Below the pieces are notes generated by a model. The model searched no databases. It saw only the letters and a list, made by a program, of their open reading frames with translations, and had not been told where the DNA came from. From Acrocarpospora phusangensis (lineage in GTDB: Bacteria > Actinomycetota > Actinomycetes > Streptosporangiales > Streptosporangiaceae), in contig NZ_BOOA01000044.1 in the NCBI RefSeq assembly GCF_016862995.1, forward strand, positions 1 through 64,000: a DNA stretch of 64,000 bases. Reading direction: 5' to 3'. A program made the position numbers and the translations under genes. Positions within the stretch are counted from its first letter, which is position 1; each line of letters begins with the position of its first letter. Below are positions 52,960-60,564 of the stretch, piece after piece.

Positions 52960-53423
52960 CCCCCGACAACGGCGCGGCCCGCCCCACCCCGGCACCACGC
53001 GACGGCCACACCCTCCCCACCGCCGACGACCTCACCGCCATCACCGAAGGCCGCCTCCCCGGCCTGCTCGGCTTCCGCGTCACCACCGTCGCCGCCACCG
53101 AACTCACCGCCGAACTCGACATCCGCCCCGACCTGCTCGCCCCCAACGGCTACCTGCACGCCGCCACCGTCGTCGCCCTCGCCGACACCGCCTGCGGCTT
53201 CGGCTGCCGCGTCGCCCTCCCGCACGGCGCGACCGGCTTCACCACCCTCGAACTCAAAACCTCCTACCTCGCCACCGCCCGCGAAGGCACCCTCCACGCC
53301 CACGCCCAACTCCGCCACAACGGCCGCCAAACCCAAATCTGGGACGCCACCATCACCGACTCCACGTCCCGCACCCTCGCCCTCTTCCGCTGCACCCAAC
53401 TCATCCTCTGGCCCCGCACCTGA
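52956..53423 (+). CDS. paaI: PaaI-like hotdog-fold thioesterase
   Basis: A 155-aa hotdog protein: GYLHAATVVALADTACGFG is the active-site helix of PaaI/YdiI thioesterases (Asn/Gly-x-x-H and Asp in LADTA). PaaI removes CoA from dead-end intermediates of phenylacetate breakdown; YdiI-type acyl-CoA hydrolysis is the alternative. The first 25 residues are a Pro/Thr-rich extension. GTG 52956 overlaps the thiolase stop (GTGA). C-ending codons dominate as in the thiolase. Confidence 0.82.
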   Translation: MTPDNGAARPTPAPRDGHTLPTADDLTAITEGRLPGLLGFRVTTVAATELTAELDIRPDLLAPNGYLHAATVVALADTACGFGCRVALPHGATGFTTLELKTSYLATAREGTLHAHAQLRHNGRQTQIWDATITDSTSRTLALFRCTQLILWPRT

Positions 53424-54097
53424 CCTATAACCCCGTATTCGGCCAACACTAGAAAGCCCGATCATCCGCTAGCGACCGCCCCATCAGCGGCCGGACATGG
53501 GCGTTGGCGCCCGTCATCAGGGGAAAACACCGGGGGAGCGGACCACGCGAAGAGGGCCGCTGCACTTCGCCGGCCCCAAGGAAGGCGCACTGTCTCGGAG
53601 AAGGCGCTTCGTCTCGGCTTGCGATGCCAGCAGACCAAGGCGAGGAACTCCGCCCGCGTCAGCGCTGCCTGAGGCGAATAGTTCTCGCCTTCCGCCGTCA
53701 GGGGAGTACGCGGCGTGGGGTGGGCAGGGCGGCTGCGCTCCCACAGCCCGCGTCATCGCCAGACTCCTCACGCAATGCCGGTCAGCATGGCGAGCATGCA
53801 CCCCCACCAGCCCGTGAGTGGAGTCCCGAGAGGGAGCCATCGTCGTGTGCCGCTGTGACGGGCGTCACGCCCAGCCGGCGCTGGCAGGGCGTGAATGGAC
53901 CGGCCCGGCGGATCCCACGGGAGTCGCTGGGCGGAGGCGATCCGCTCCCGCAGCCTGCGTCATCGCCGTGCTTCTCGCTCAAGGCCGCCAGGATGACAGG
54001 CAAATCATCTCGGCCTTGCCCTGGAACAGCCATTTTGCGGATTGCGGTGTCAGCGGAGCACGGGCGGGGGCGGGGCCAAATCGCCCACTGGCTCGCG
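53424..54097. repeat. Gene-free stretch with long direct repeats beside the integrase
   Basis: No credible gene in 674 bp. Two pairs of direct repeats are clear: CGCTCCCrCAGCCyGCGTCATCGCC at 53736-53760 and 53943-53967 (two differences, 207 bp apart), and GCCATCGTCGTGTGCCGC at 53836-53853 and 54119-54136 (identical, 283 bp apart). The last copy lies inside the 3' end of the recombinase gene. A GGGCGT-C-ACGCCC palindrome lies near 53862. Possible attachment-site or decayed-element structure. Confidence 0.65.
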
Positions 54098-55189
54098 TCA
54101 GCTCTGGCCCGGGAGGAAGCCATCGTCGTGTGCCGCGGTGTCGGGTGCCGGGTCCGGGGGGCTGTTGAGGGAGATGCTGGGTGGGCGGGGGGTGCGGAGA
54201 AGGGGGTGGGCGCGCATGGCGACCTCTAGTTCGCCGGGGAGTTCGTCGCGGTAGCGGCCGAGGGTGCTGAGGTCGCTGTGGCCGAGGACGCGGCGGACCG
54301 CGTCCATGTCGGTGCCGTCGGCCAGCAGGTGGGTGGCGGTGGTGTGCCGCAGGCCGTGCGGCGTGACGGTACGGCGGTTGTCGGGGTCCACCCGTTCCTG
54401 GATACGGTCGATGACGGCCTGAACGTCGCCTCTGGCCAGGCGTTTGCCACGCCAAGAGAGAAGGAGCGCCTTGTCGGGGGTGGCCGGACGGGCCTCCAGA
54501 TGGGCGGTGAGCGCGGCGGCGACATCGCGGGGGAGCGGGACGTCGCGGGTCCGGCCGCCCTTGCCGAAGATACGCCAGTAGCGGACACCGTCGTTGGTGT
54601 AGAAATCCTCCACGTTCGCGCGGACGAGTTCCGACACACGGGGGCCGAGCGTGGTCAGCAACAGCACGATGAGCGCGTCACGCAAATCGGTGCGCTGGTC
54701 GCGGCGGCGCGGCCGATCCGGGGCGGCGGCGGGGGAGCGGGCAGCGCCGATCAGACCCTCGGCCTGCTCCTTGGTGAGCGCCCGCCGCTCGGGCCGCAGG
54801 CCGCCCCGCTCACGCGCCACCACCGTCGCCGCCGGCATCGGATTCAACTGCACCCAGCCCGCCAGCGCGGCGTGCTTGAACATCGCCGACACCGACCGCC
54901 GGAACCGCGCCTGCGACGACGCGCTCTGCGCCGCCTCCCCGCCTGAGACCTGTCGGCGCTCGTCGGGCTTGCGGGCGAACGCCAGCAGGATCGCGTCCAC
55001 ATCCTCACCGGACAAGTCGTCCAGAATGCGCGCAGGGTCGGCGAGCCGAGCGAAGGTGGCAACATCCCGCGCGTACACCTCGCCGGTGGCCGCCGACAGG
55101 GCACCCGTCACCGTCTTGGCACGGACCAACTCCACATAACGGTCCGCGGCCTCCTCCACGGTCAGCCGATTCACTTCACCCGGGCGCAT
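54098..55189 (-). CDS. Tyrosine recombinase (integrase)
   Basis: A 363-aa XerC/D-type recombinase: N-terminal SAM-like core-binding domain (about 8-125), then the catalytic domain with Arg in GPRVSELVRA (about 208), Lys in the FGKGGRTRDVPL turn, HGLRHTTATHLL, GHSD and the nucleophile Tyr in LGRYRDE (about 322). All key residues are present, so it should be active. A 40-aa Pro-rich C-terminal tail is unusual and is encoded by part of the direct-repeat sequence. ATG 55189 follows a -10 TATCGT by 8 nt. No excisionase or phage genes are adjacent. Confidence 0.9.
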   Translation of the reverse strand: MRPGEVNRLTVEEAADRYVELVRAKTVTGALSAATGEVYARDVATFARLADPARILDDLSGEDVDAILLAFARKPDERRQVSGGEAAQSASSQARFRRSVSAMFKHAALAGWVQLNPMPAATVVARERGGLRPERRALTKEQAEGLIGAARSPAAAPDRPRRRDQRTDLRDALIVLLLTTLGPRVSELVRANVEDFYTNDGVRYWRIFGKGGRTRDVPLPRDVAAALTAHLEARPATPDKALLLSWRGKRLARGDVQAVIDRIQERVDPDNRRTVTPHGLRHTTATHLLADGTDMDAVRRVLGHSDLSTLGRYRDELPGELEVAMRAHPLLRTPRPPSISLNSPPDPAPDTAAHDDGFLPGQS

Positions 55190-55376
55190 GACCTGAGACG
55201 ATAGCGACCCCCACCGACATTTCCCGGCTACGCCTCCACGCGGGCCACCTAGGCACACCGCACGTCGCCGCCCCGCCACGCTTGGGCGCCGCGCCCGCGG
55301 TGTCGCCAGATCCCACCCAGGGGTTTGCCCGACCGGCGTACAGGCAGAATGGGAAAGATCGAAGTGAAGGGGGACG

Positions 55377-55871
55377 ATGTCGATGACCTATCCGAAACCG
55401 CGCTACCTCGGCGACAGCGGCGAGATCAGCGCCACCTACCGGCCCGCCGACCAGCCACCCGACATCGAGTACGGCTCCGGCAACACCTGCCACTACCTGG
55501 CCACCGGCGCCACCACCGGCGGCAAGTTCGGCCTCTACCGATGGGAGATGGGCCCCAACCCGACCGGCCCCGGCCCGCACTTCCACCGCTCGATCAGCGA
55601 ATCCTTCTACATCCTGACCGGCACGGTACGCATCTACGACGGCGCCCGCTGGATCGACACCCACCCCGGCGACTACATGCACGTCCCCGAAGGCGGCGTC
55701 CACGCCTTCCGCAACGAGTCGGGCGAACCCGCCTCCATGCTGCTGCACTTCGCCCCCGGCGCACCCCGCGAAGGCTACTTCGAAGGCCTCGCCGAATTCG
55801 CCGCCACCGGCCGCCCCGGCCCCGAAGAACTCGCCGAGTTCTACCTCCGCCACGACACCTTCTGGATCTGA
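55377..55871 (+). CDS. Cupin-domain protein
   Basis: A 164-aa single cupin: motif 1 GPGPHFHRSISESFYILTG and motif 2 PGDYMHVPEGGVHAF supply the metal ligands (His, His, Glu, His). No further domain. Unknown substrate; similar proteins are annotated as quercetin dioxygenase-like. GAAGGGGG precedes ATG 55377. Diverges from the integrase gene. A different branch from the cupin at 10859. Confidence 0.85.
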   Translation: MSMTYPKPRYLGDSGEISATYRPADQPPDIEYGSGNTCHYLATGATTGGKFGLYRWEMGPNPTGPGPHFHRSISESFYILTGTVRIYDGARWIDTHPGDYMHVPEGGVHAFRNESGEPASMLLHFAPGAPREGYFEGLAEFAATGRPGPEELAEFYLRHDTFWI

Positions 55872-55911
55872 CAAGCCGTGGCGGTGGGTACGCGGCCGCG
55901 CCGGTGAAGAC

Positions 55912-57102
55912 TCAGCTGCTCGGCAGGGTCCGGGCCGCTTTCCTGCCGACCAGCAGCAGCGCACCGACAGACGCCACGATGCCGACGGAGATGACGGGCA
56001 CGAGCGCCGGCAGACCCGGTCCCTCAGCCACCAGGCCGAACAGCGGCGGACCGAGCAGCGAGCCGAGGCTGCCCGCCTGGGCGACGATGCCGTTGCCGAC
56101 GTCGGCATGGTCGAGACGCTCCAGCACCAGCGGCAGCGCGGCGAAAACGAGTGCCCCGAGGAACCCGTTCGCGATCGAGATGACCGCCGCGCCGGCCAGC
56201 GCCGCCTGCGGCGAACCTTCGCCGCCGAACATGAGCCAAGCGGCCGGCAGCGTGGGCAGCCCGGCCAGCGCCAGGACGCCGACCGACAGGCCACGGCGCA
56301 GCAGCATGCCCACGGCAACCCCGCCGAGCGCGCTCAGCAGCGAGATCACCGACGAGACGGCACCGGCGGAGGCGGCCGAGTGCCCGAACTGCTCGACCAG
56401 GAGCGTGGGCAGCAGGACGACCACCGGGATCGTCACCAGCGCCGCCAGACAGAAGGCCGCGGCGAGCCCGCCCGGCCAGGCCAGCGCCCGAGCCCGGGGG
56501 AGCGGCCCCGCCACCGGCTGCCGGGCCGAACCGCGCGGCAGCCGGGCCTGCGCCACCAGCGCCATGACGAGCGTCAGACCGGCCAGAATCCCGATCCAGC
56601 CGCGCCAGCCGAGAGCCGCGCCGATCACACCCCCGGCCAGGGTGCTCGCGCCCAGGCCCACCGCGACGAACGTCGCCCAGATCGACAGCGCGGTACCGCG
56701 GTCGCGCTCACAGGCCAGCCGCAGGATCAGAGCCGGACAGGCGATGGTGACCAGGAGATACCCGACGCCCTCCACAGCCCGGGCGGCCAGCAGCCACGCA
56801 TACCCGTCCGCGCCCGCGCCCGCCGCGCTCGCCACCGCGATAAGCACCAGACCGGCGACCAGCGACCGCTCACTGCCGTAACGGCGGATCAGGTACCCGA
56901 AGGGCAGGCCGACAGCCGCTCCGACGCCGACCACCGTCGAGATCACCCAGCCCAGCTGCGAGAGCGACAACCCGAGCTCGGCCGTCACCGCCGGCCCGAC
57001 CGGCGCGAACTTGCCGAGACTCATCGCGGCGACGACCCCGCCGAGATAGACGAGGGAGATCATCCCCCAGGGGGTGCGCTGCTGGGCCGACTGAGTGTCC
57101 AT
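55912..57102 (-). CDS. MFS transporter (CynX/NimT-like)
   Basis: A 396-aa protein with 12 hydrophobic segments; GLPFGYLIRRYGSERS is the loop-2 signature and RAVEGVGYLL marks segment 4. Resembles the cyanate/nitroimidazole-type exporters. AAGGAG lies 5 nt before the ATG. A 12-bp hairpin sits immediately upstream of this ribosome site, so expression may be controlled in the leader. Confidence 0.83.
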   Translation of the reverse strand: MDTQSAQQRTPWGMISLVYLGGVVAAMSLGKFAPVGPAVTAELGLSLSQLGWVISTVVGVGAAVGLPFGYLIRRYGSERSLVAGLVLIAVASAAGAGADGYAWLLAARAVEGVGYLLVTIACPALILRLACERDRGTALSIWATFVAVGLGASTLAGGVIGAALGWRGWIGILAGLTLVMALVAQARLPRGSARQPVAGPLPRARALAWPGGLAAAFCLAALVTIPVVVLLPTLLVEQFGHSAASAGAVSSVISLLSALGGVAVGMLLRRGLSVGVLALAGLPTLPAAWLMFGGEGSPQAALAGAAVISIANGFLGALVFAALPLVLERLDHADVGNGIVAQAGSLGSLLGPPLFGLVAEGPGLPALVPVISVGIVASVGALLLVGRKAARTLPSS

Positions 57103-57112
57103 GAAGCTCCTT

Positions 57113-57142
57113 CGCTCGTGCCGGGCGCGTCCGGCACGAGCG
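57113..57142. promoter_or_regulatory. Hairpin or operator abutting the MFS ribosome binding site
   Basis: Perfect 12-bp arms CGCTCGTGCCGG (57113-57124) and CCGGCACGAGCG (57131-57142) with a 6-nt spacer, touching the AAGGAG site of the MFS gene. It could be a protein-binding operator or an RNA hairpin in the leader. Confidence 0.6.
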
Positions 57143-57380
57143 CAGCTCCCGAAATCACCACAGCATGCACAAGAGGATCAGTTTGCGCAGATGATGATAA
57201 GCCGTCCCGCGAGAACCCTCGCTTCAGAGCACCTTGAGCGCGCCCGGCACAGGCCACCCGTCCGCACGTCGGCCTGACGGGTGACGCCGAGCGCTACCGC
57301 ATCCGAATGTGGCGGAGCCGCAGGGCTACCTCCCGGGAGGTCCCTTGGCTCTCACTCCGCCGCGCCAGGTCTCGGCGGGC

Positions 57381-57965
57381 TCAGGCGACGGGTGAAAGGG
57401 CCTGCCGCTCTTCGAGCAGCGGACGGAGCTGGACGAACGCCACCAGATACCCGATTCCGCTGACCGGGAGCAGATCCAGGCTCACGACCGGCAGGAGGCT
57501 GCTCGCCACGATCACGCCCACGCTCCACCAGGGCACTTCACGGGCGTAGGCGAGCATCGCGAAGAGCACCAGCAGCCCGACGTACAACAACTGCGGACCC
57601 ACCTGGTAGAAGGCCAGATCGGCGCCCGGGATGGCACGGAACTCCCGGCTCATTTCGCGCATTTCCGGCCTGTCCGCCGCGAGCAGGCCCTGCACGATGT
57701 CGGCCGTGAACTGGACGACCGCCGCCACCAGGCCGACGAGCGTGACGGCGACGGCGGCCTCCCTGCCCCAACCCGGGGACAGGAGGCGTCGCATGCTCAG
57801 AATGACGAACACCAGGAGCAGCAGGCCGATGAGATTGGCCACGTGGGATGCCTGCCAATCCAGGCCGGGGCCATACTGCCCGTCCAGGCGGCCGACGAGT
57901 CTGATCAGGCCATAGGCGACCACGCACAACGGCGCCGCCACGGTCGCGAACCTAGCGATTCTCAT
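57381..57965 (-). CDS. Hypothetical membrane protein
   Basis: A 194-aa protein with five to six hydrophobic segments (about 8-25, 42-60, 72-92, 120-140, 145-165). No motif recognised; DUF998-like size, but that is only an impression. ATG 57965 lies 6 nt after a -10-like CATGAT. Downstream of a TetR remnant on the same strand. Confidence 0.6.
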   Translation of the reverse strand: MRIARFATVAAPLCVVAYGLIRLVGRLDGQYGPGLDWQASHVANLIGLLLLVFVILSMRRLLSPGWGREAAVAVTLVGLVAAVVQFTADIVQGLLAADRPEMREMSREFRAIPGADLAFYQVGPQLLYVGLLVLFAMLAYAREVPWWSVGVIVASSLLPVVSLDLLPVSGIGYLVAFVQLRPLLEERQALSPVA

Positions 57966-58013
57966 GGCTCGATCATGGAAGCCCAGGCCCGGCCGACATA
58001 TCGGGGTTCACCC

Positions 58014-58214
58014 TCACCGGCCCCCGGCACCACCCCTAGCCACCAAGCCGGGGTCGCTCCCTGAACCGGCGATCCCGGTAATGGTGGCCGCCAGCCAGTC
58101 CTGGTACGCGTCACCAGGCCAGCCCGGCCGCACCACCAGCAGGCTGCACACATCGGGGCTGGTCAGCGCCCACAGCATGTCGCGGGAACGGGACTGCCTG
58201 CCGGGGATTGAGAA
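58014..58214 (-). pseudogene. TetR-family regulator C-terminal remnant
   Basis: An open minus-strand frame ending at TGA 58014 reads SRDMLWALTSPDVCSLLVV then RPGWPGDAYQDWLAATI, the characteristic last helices of many actinobacterial TetR regulators. The DNA-binding domain is missing; the sequence upstream is unrelated. Probably a decayed gene. The rest of 57966-58275 holds no gene I can support. Confidence 0.6.
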
Positions 58215-58275
58215 GGCGTGTGACCTGGCCGGACAACGGCCCTAGTTCTTGATTTGCCGCCCGAACACAACTCGT

Positions 58276-58313
58276 CCGATACCAGACAGAATTCACCTTC
58301 TGTCTGGTATCGG
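58276..58313 (+). terminator. Strong intrinsic terminator
   Basis: Perfect 16-bp arms CCGATACCAGACAGAA (58276-58291) and its complement (58298-58313) with a 6-nt loop, followed by CATTTTATG. The T-run gives it direction (+). No plus-strand gene precedes it, so it may end a small transcript or insulate the HTH operon. Confidence 0.8.
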
Positions 58314-58361
58314 CATTTTATGCAGGTTTGGCCCAACGGCAGGCGTGCGGCATGTGTACGG

Positions 58362-58414
58362 GTTAAGCAACTCGGGTTGACTAATCCCGGATTAGTCAAC
58401 TACGGTTGCTTAAC
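58362..58414 (+). promoter_or_regulatory. Double operator around a leaderless promoter
   Basis: A 53-bp nested palindrome centred at 58388. It consists of two copies of a 22-bp site of pattern TTAnnCAACTnnGGTTGnnTAA at 58363-58384 and 58392-58413, centres 29 bp apart. The promoter lies inside: TTGACT (58377-58382), 18-nt spacer, TACGGT (58401-58406), then 8 nt to ATG 58415. Bound protein would cover both -35 and -10. Confidence 0.78.
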
Positions 58415-58645
58415 ATGCCGGCAGTTGAGATACCGACCACCCAGGAACCCGCAGACGCGCTGGCGGCCGTCGCCGCGCTGCGGCGCCTGGCCGATCAGAT
58501 GGAGGACGCCGCCGTCGAGCAGGCGATGCGGGCCGGCTGGAGCTGGCCGCAGGTCGCCGAAGCGCTCGGCGTCACCCGTCAGGCGGTCCACAAGAAGCAC
58601 GCCAAGCGGCTCATCGCCGCGGGGGTCACGCTGAGGAGACGTTGA
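58415..58645 (+). CDS. Small helix-turn-helix DNA-binding protein
   Basis: A 76-aa protein; the helix-turn-helix SWPQVAEALGVTRQAVHKKH occupies about 44-63, followed by a basic end (KRLIAAGVTLRRR). The first 40 residues form a likely dimer helix (ALAAVAALRRLADQMEDAAV). The ATG fits a leaderless promoter and is only 1 nt beyond the operator, so it very likely controls itself. The next gene starts 2 bp after its stop. Small HTH proteins paired with Clp-N proteins recur in actinobacteria as I recall; the role is not established. Confidence 0.85.
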   Translation: MPAVEIPTTQEPADALAAVAALRRLADQMEDAAVEQAMRAGWSWPQVAEALGVTRQAVHKKHAKRLIAAGVTLRRR

Positions 58646-58647
58646 CG

Positions 58648-59127
58648 ATGGTCATGTTCCACAAGTACGTGCGTACGCTCATCGACGAGGGAGGGGATGA
58701 AGCGCAGCAGGACGGCTCCTCGACGATAGAGGCCCAGCATCTGCTGCTCGGTATGGCCGCGCTGGAAGGTACGGACGCGCATCGGACGCTTCTTGCCGCC
58801 GGTCTCGACCGTCAGGCGATTCGTGACGCGCTCGATCGGGAGTACGAGCACAGTCTGAGTGTGGCCGGATTCTCCACCGCGGCGCTCACGCTGCCGCGCG
58901 CGAGCGTCGAACCCAAGCGTCCGACGCAGCTTGGCGCCTCGGCCAAGCTGGTGTTCGAGCGCAGTTTCAAGTACGGCACCCCGAAGCATCTGCGGCCGGG
59001 GCATCTGCTGCTGGGAATCCTGGAGGCTTCGGTGGGTACGGTGCCGCGAGCTCTGAAGCTGGCGGGTGTGAGCCGGGGTGAGCTGATGGCCCGGGTGCTG
59101 GACTCGGTCGCCTCCGAGGCCGACTAG
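58648..59127 (+). CDS. Clp N-terminal-domain-only protein
   Basis: A 159-aa protein consisting of two Clp_N repeats (about 5-70 with TIEAQHLLLGMAALEG, and about 85-150 with HLRPGHLLLGILEASVG) and no ATPase module. In ClpA/ClpC this domain receives substrates and adaptors; alone it could compete for or deliver substrates to ClpC, or sense damaged or modified residues. GAGGAG lies at 58632-58637; ATG 58648 is used, TTG 58642 and ATG 58654 are alternatives. Co-transcribed with the HTH gene. Confidence 0.88.
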   Translation: MVMFHKYVRTLIDEGGDEAQQDGSSTIEAQHLLLGMAALEGTDAHRTLLAAGLDRQAIRDALDREYEHSLSVAGFSTAALTLPRASVEPKRPTQLGASAKLVFERSFKYGTPKHLRPGHLLLGILEASVGTVPRALKLAGVSRGELMARVLDSVASEAD

Positions 59128-59664
59128 ACCTTCGCCGGTCGGGTCACTGGGCGCTGAATCACGTTGAGTGCTGAATCACGTGAGGAGGTCGCTTCTCGCC
59201 GTTATCCGGCGCCGTTTGCGCAGGTGATGCTTCTCGCCGTACCGGCGCCAAGAGTGGCCGGTTACCAGGAGTGGCCGGTTCATTCGGTTACTCGTTCTGT
59301 TACTCGATTTGTTTCTCGTTCTGTTTGAGCTTCTGGAGTTCTGTTTGAGCTTCTGAGCTGTCCTGGCTTCAGAGTTCTGTCTTGGCTTCTCGAGCTCTTG
59401 GGTTCTAGAAGCCCTTCGAGCGGCTGTCGGCCTGCGCCGTTGTCGCAGCCACCGTGCTTTGGTTGCCCGTCTGCGTGCGGGATCGCTCTGGCGCGATTCG
59501 AGTCGATCGTGTCTTCAGAGGTGTGCCGTGGCCGTTCGACGCGGCCGGATCTGGCATGCCCATGTCCTGTCCGGCTGGAGAGCCGGGTCCGGAACGTCCC
59601 CATCCCTGTTCGTCCTGTTCAGCCGTGCCTCGGGTGAGGTGACGGCTTCAAGAGAGGTGACTTT
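59128..59664. repeat. Gene-free leader region with serial tandem duplications
   Basis: No credible gene in 537 bp. Successive short segments each occur twice: GCTGAATCACGT (59153, 59170); GCTTCTCGCCGT plus CCGGCGCC (59191-59213, 59229-59249); AGTGGCCGGTT (59253, 59270); TTACTCG (59288, 59300); GTTCTGTTTGAGCTTCTG (59318, 59338). From 59281 to 59410 the plus strand is T-rich and poor in A, below the local GC level. It leads into the ABC operon at 59665. Confidence 0.75.
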
Positions 59665-60564
59665 ATGGCGATAAATCGGCAGTCGGTGGTCGACGTCGAA
59701 GGGCTGCGGATGCGTTACGGCGCCAACGACATCCTGCACGACGTCGCCTTCCAGGTCCGCCACGGCGAGGTGTTAGCCCTCCTCGGCCCGAACGGCGCGG
59801 GAAAGACGACCACCATCGAGATCCTCGAGGGTTTCCGCATGCGTTCGGCCGGCCGCGTCGAAGTCCTCGGCGCGGATCCGGCCCACGGCGACGAACGGTG
59901 GCGGGCGCGGATCGGGGTCGTCCTGCAGTCCTGGCGTGACCACGGCAAATGGCGGGTACGCGAGCTGATCTCGCACCTCGGCTCCTACTACGCGCCTTTC
60001 TCCACCGACGCGATCCCACGCCCCTGGAACCCGGACGACCTGATCGACGCGGTCGGCCTCACCGAACAGGCCGACAAGAAGATCAAGTTCCTGTCCGGCG
60101 GCCAGCGGCGCAGGCTGGACGTGGCCATCGGCATCGCGGGCCGCCCCGAGTTGCTGTTCCTCGACGAGCCGACCGCGGCGTTCGACCCCCAGGCCCGCCG
60201 CGAGTTCCACGACCTGGTCCGCGGTCTCACCGGCACGTACGAGACGACGGTCCTGCTCACCACCCACGACCTGGACGAGGCCGAGAAGCTGGCCGACCGC
60301 ATCATCGTTCTCAACGGCGGCCGCATCGTCGCCGACGGCTCGGCCGCGGAGCTGGCCCGGCGCATCGTCGGCTCCGACGAGGTCCGCTGGAGCCGCGAGG
60401 GCCACCGTTTCACCCAGTCGACCACGGATTCGACCGCTTTCGTCCGCGGCCTTTTCGCCCAGTACGGCGAGGCGATCGCCGAACTGGAAGTCCACCGGGC
60501 GTCCCTGGAACAGACCTACCTGGCCCTGGTACGCCAGGCCGAGACGAAAGAAGGATCCCGATGA
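59665..60564 (+). CDS. ABC transporter ATP-binding protein
   Basis: A 299-aa DrrA-like ATPase: Walker A GPNGAGKTTT (about 40-49), Q-loop VVLQSW, signature LSGGQRRR (about 141), Walker B LLFLDEPTAAFD and switch His in TTHDLDEAEKL. The C-terminal 70 residues match the DrrA/daunorubicin-type regulatory tail. GAGAGGTG precedes the ATG. Its stop overlaps the permease start (ATGA). Exports a drug, lipid or polymer; the substrate cannot be read. Confidence 0.93.
   Translation: MAINRQSVVDVEGLRMRYGANDILHDVAFQVRHGEVLALLGPNGAGKTTTIEILEGFRMRSAGRVEVLGADPAHGDERWRARIGVVLQSWRDHGKWRVRELISHLGSYYAPFSTDAIPRPWNPDDLIDAVGLTEQADKKIKFLSGGQRRRLDVAIGIAGRPELLFLDEPTAAFDPQARREFHDLVRGLTGTYETTVLLTTHDLDEAEKLADRIIVLNGGRIVADGSAAELARRIVGSDEVRWSREGHRFTQSTTDSTAFVRGLFAQYGEAIAELEVHRASLEQTYLALVRQAETKEGSR

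Noticed and set aside
53424-54097. CRISPR array next to the recombinase
   Set aside because: Repeats occur only twice each with spacings of 207 and 283 bp; no regular repeat-spacer pattern and no cas genes.
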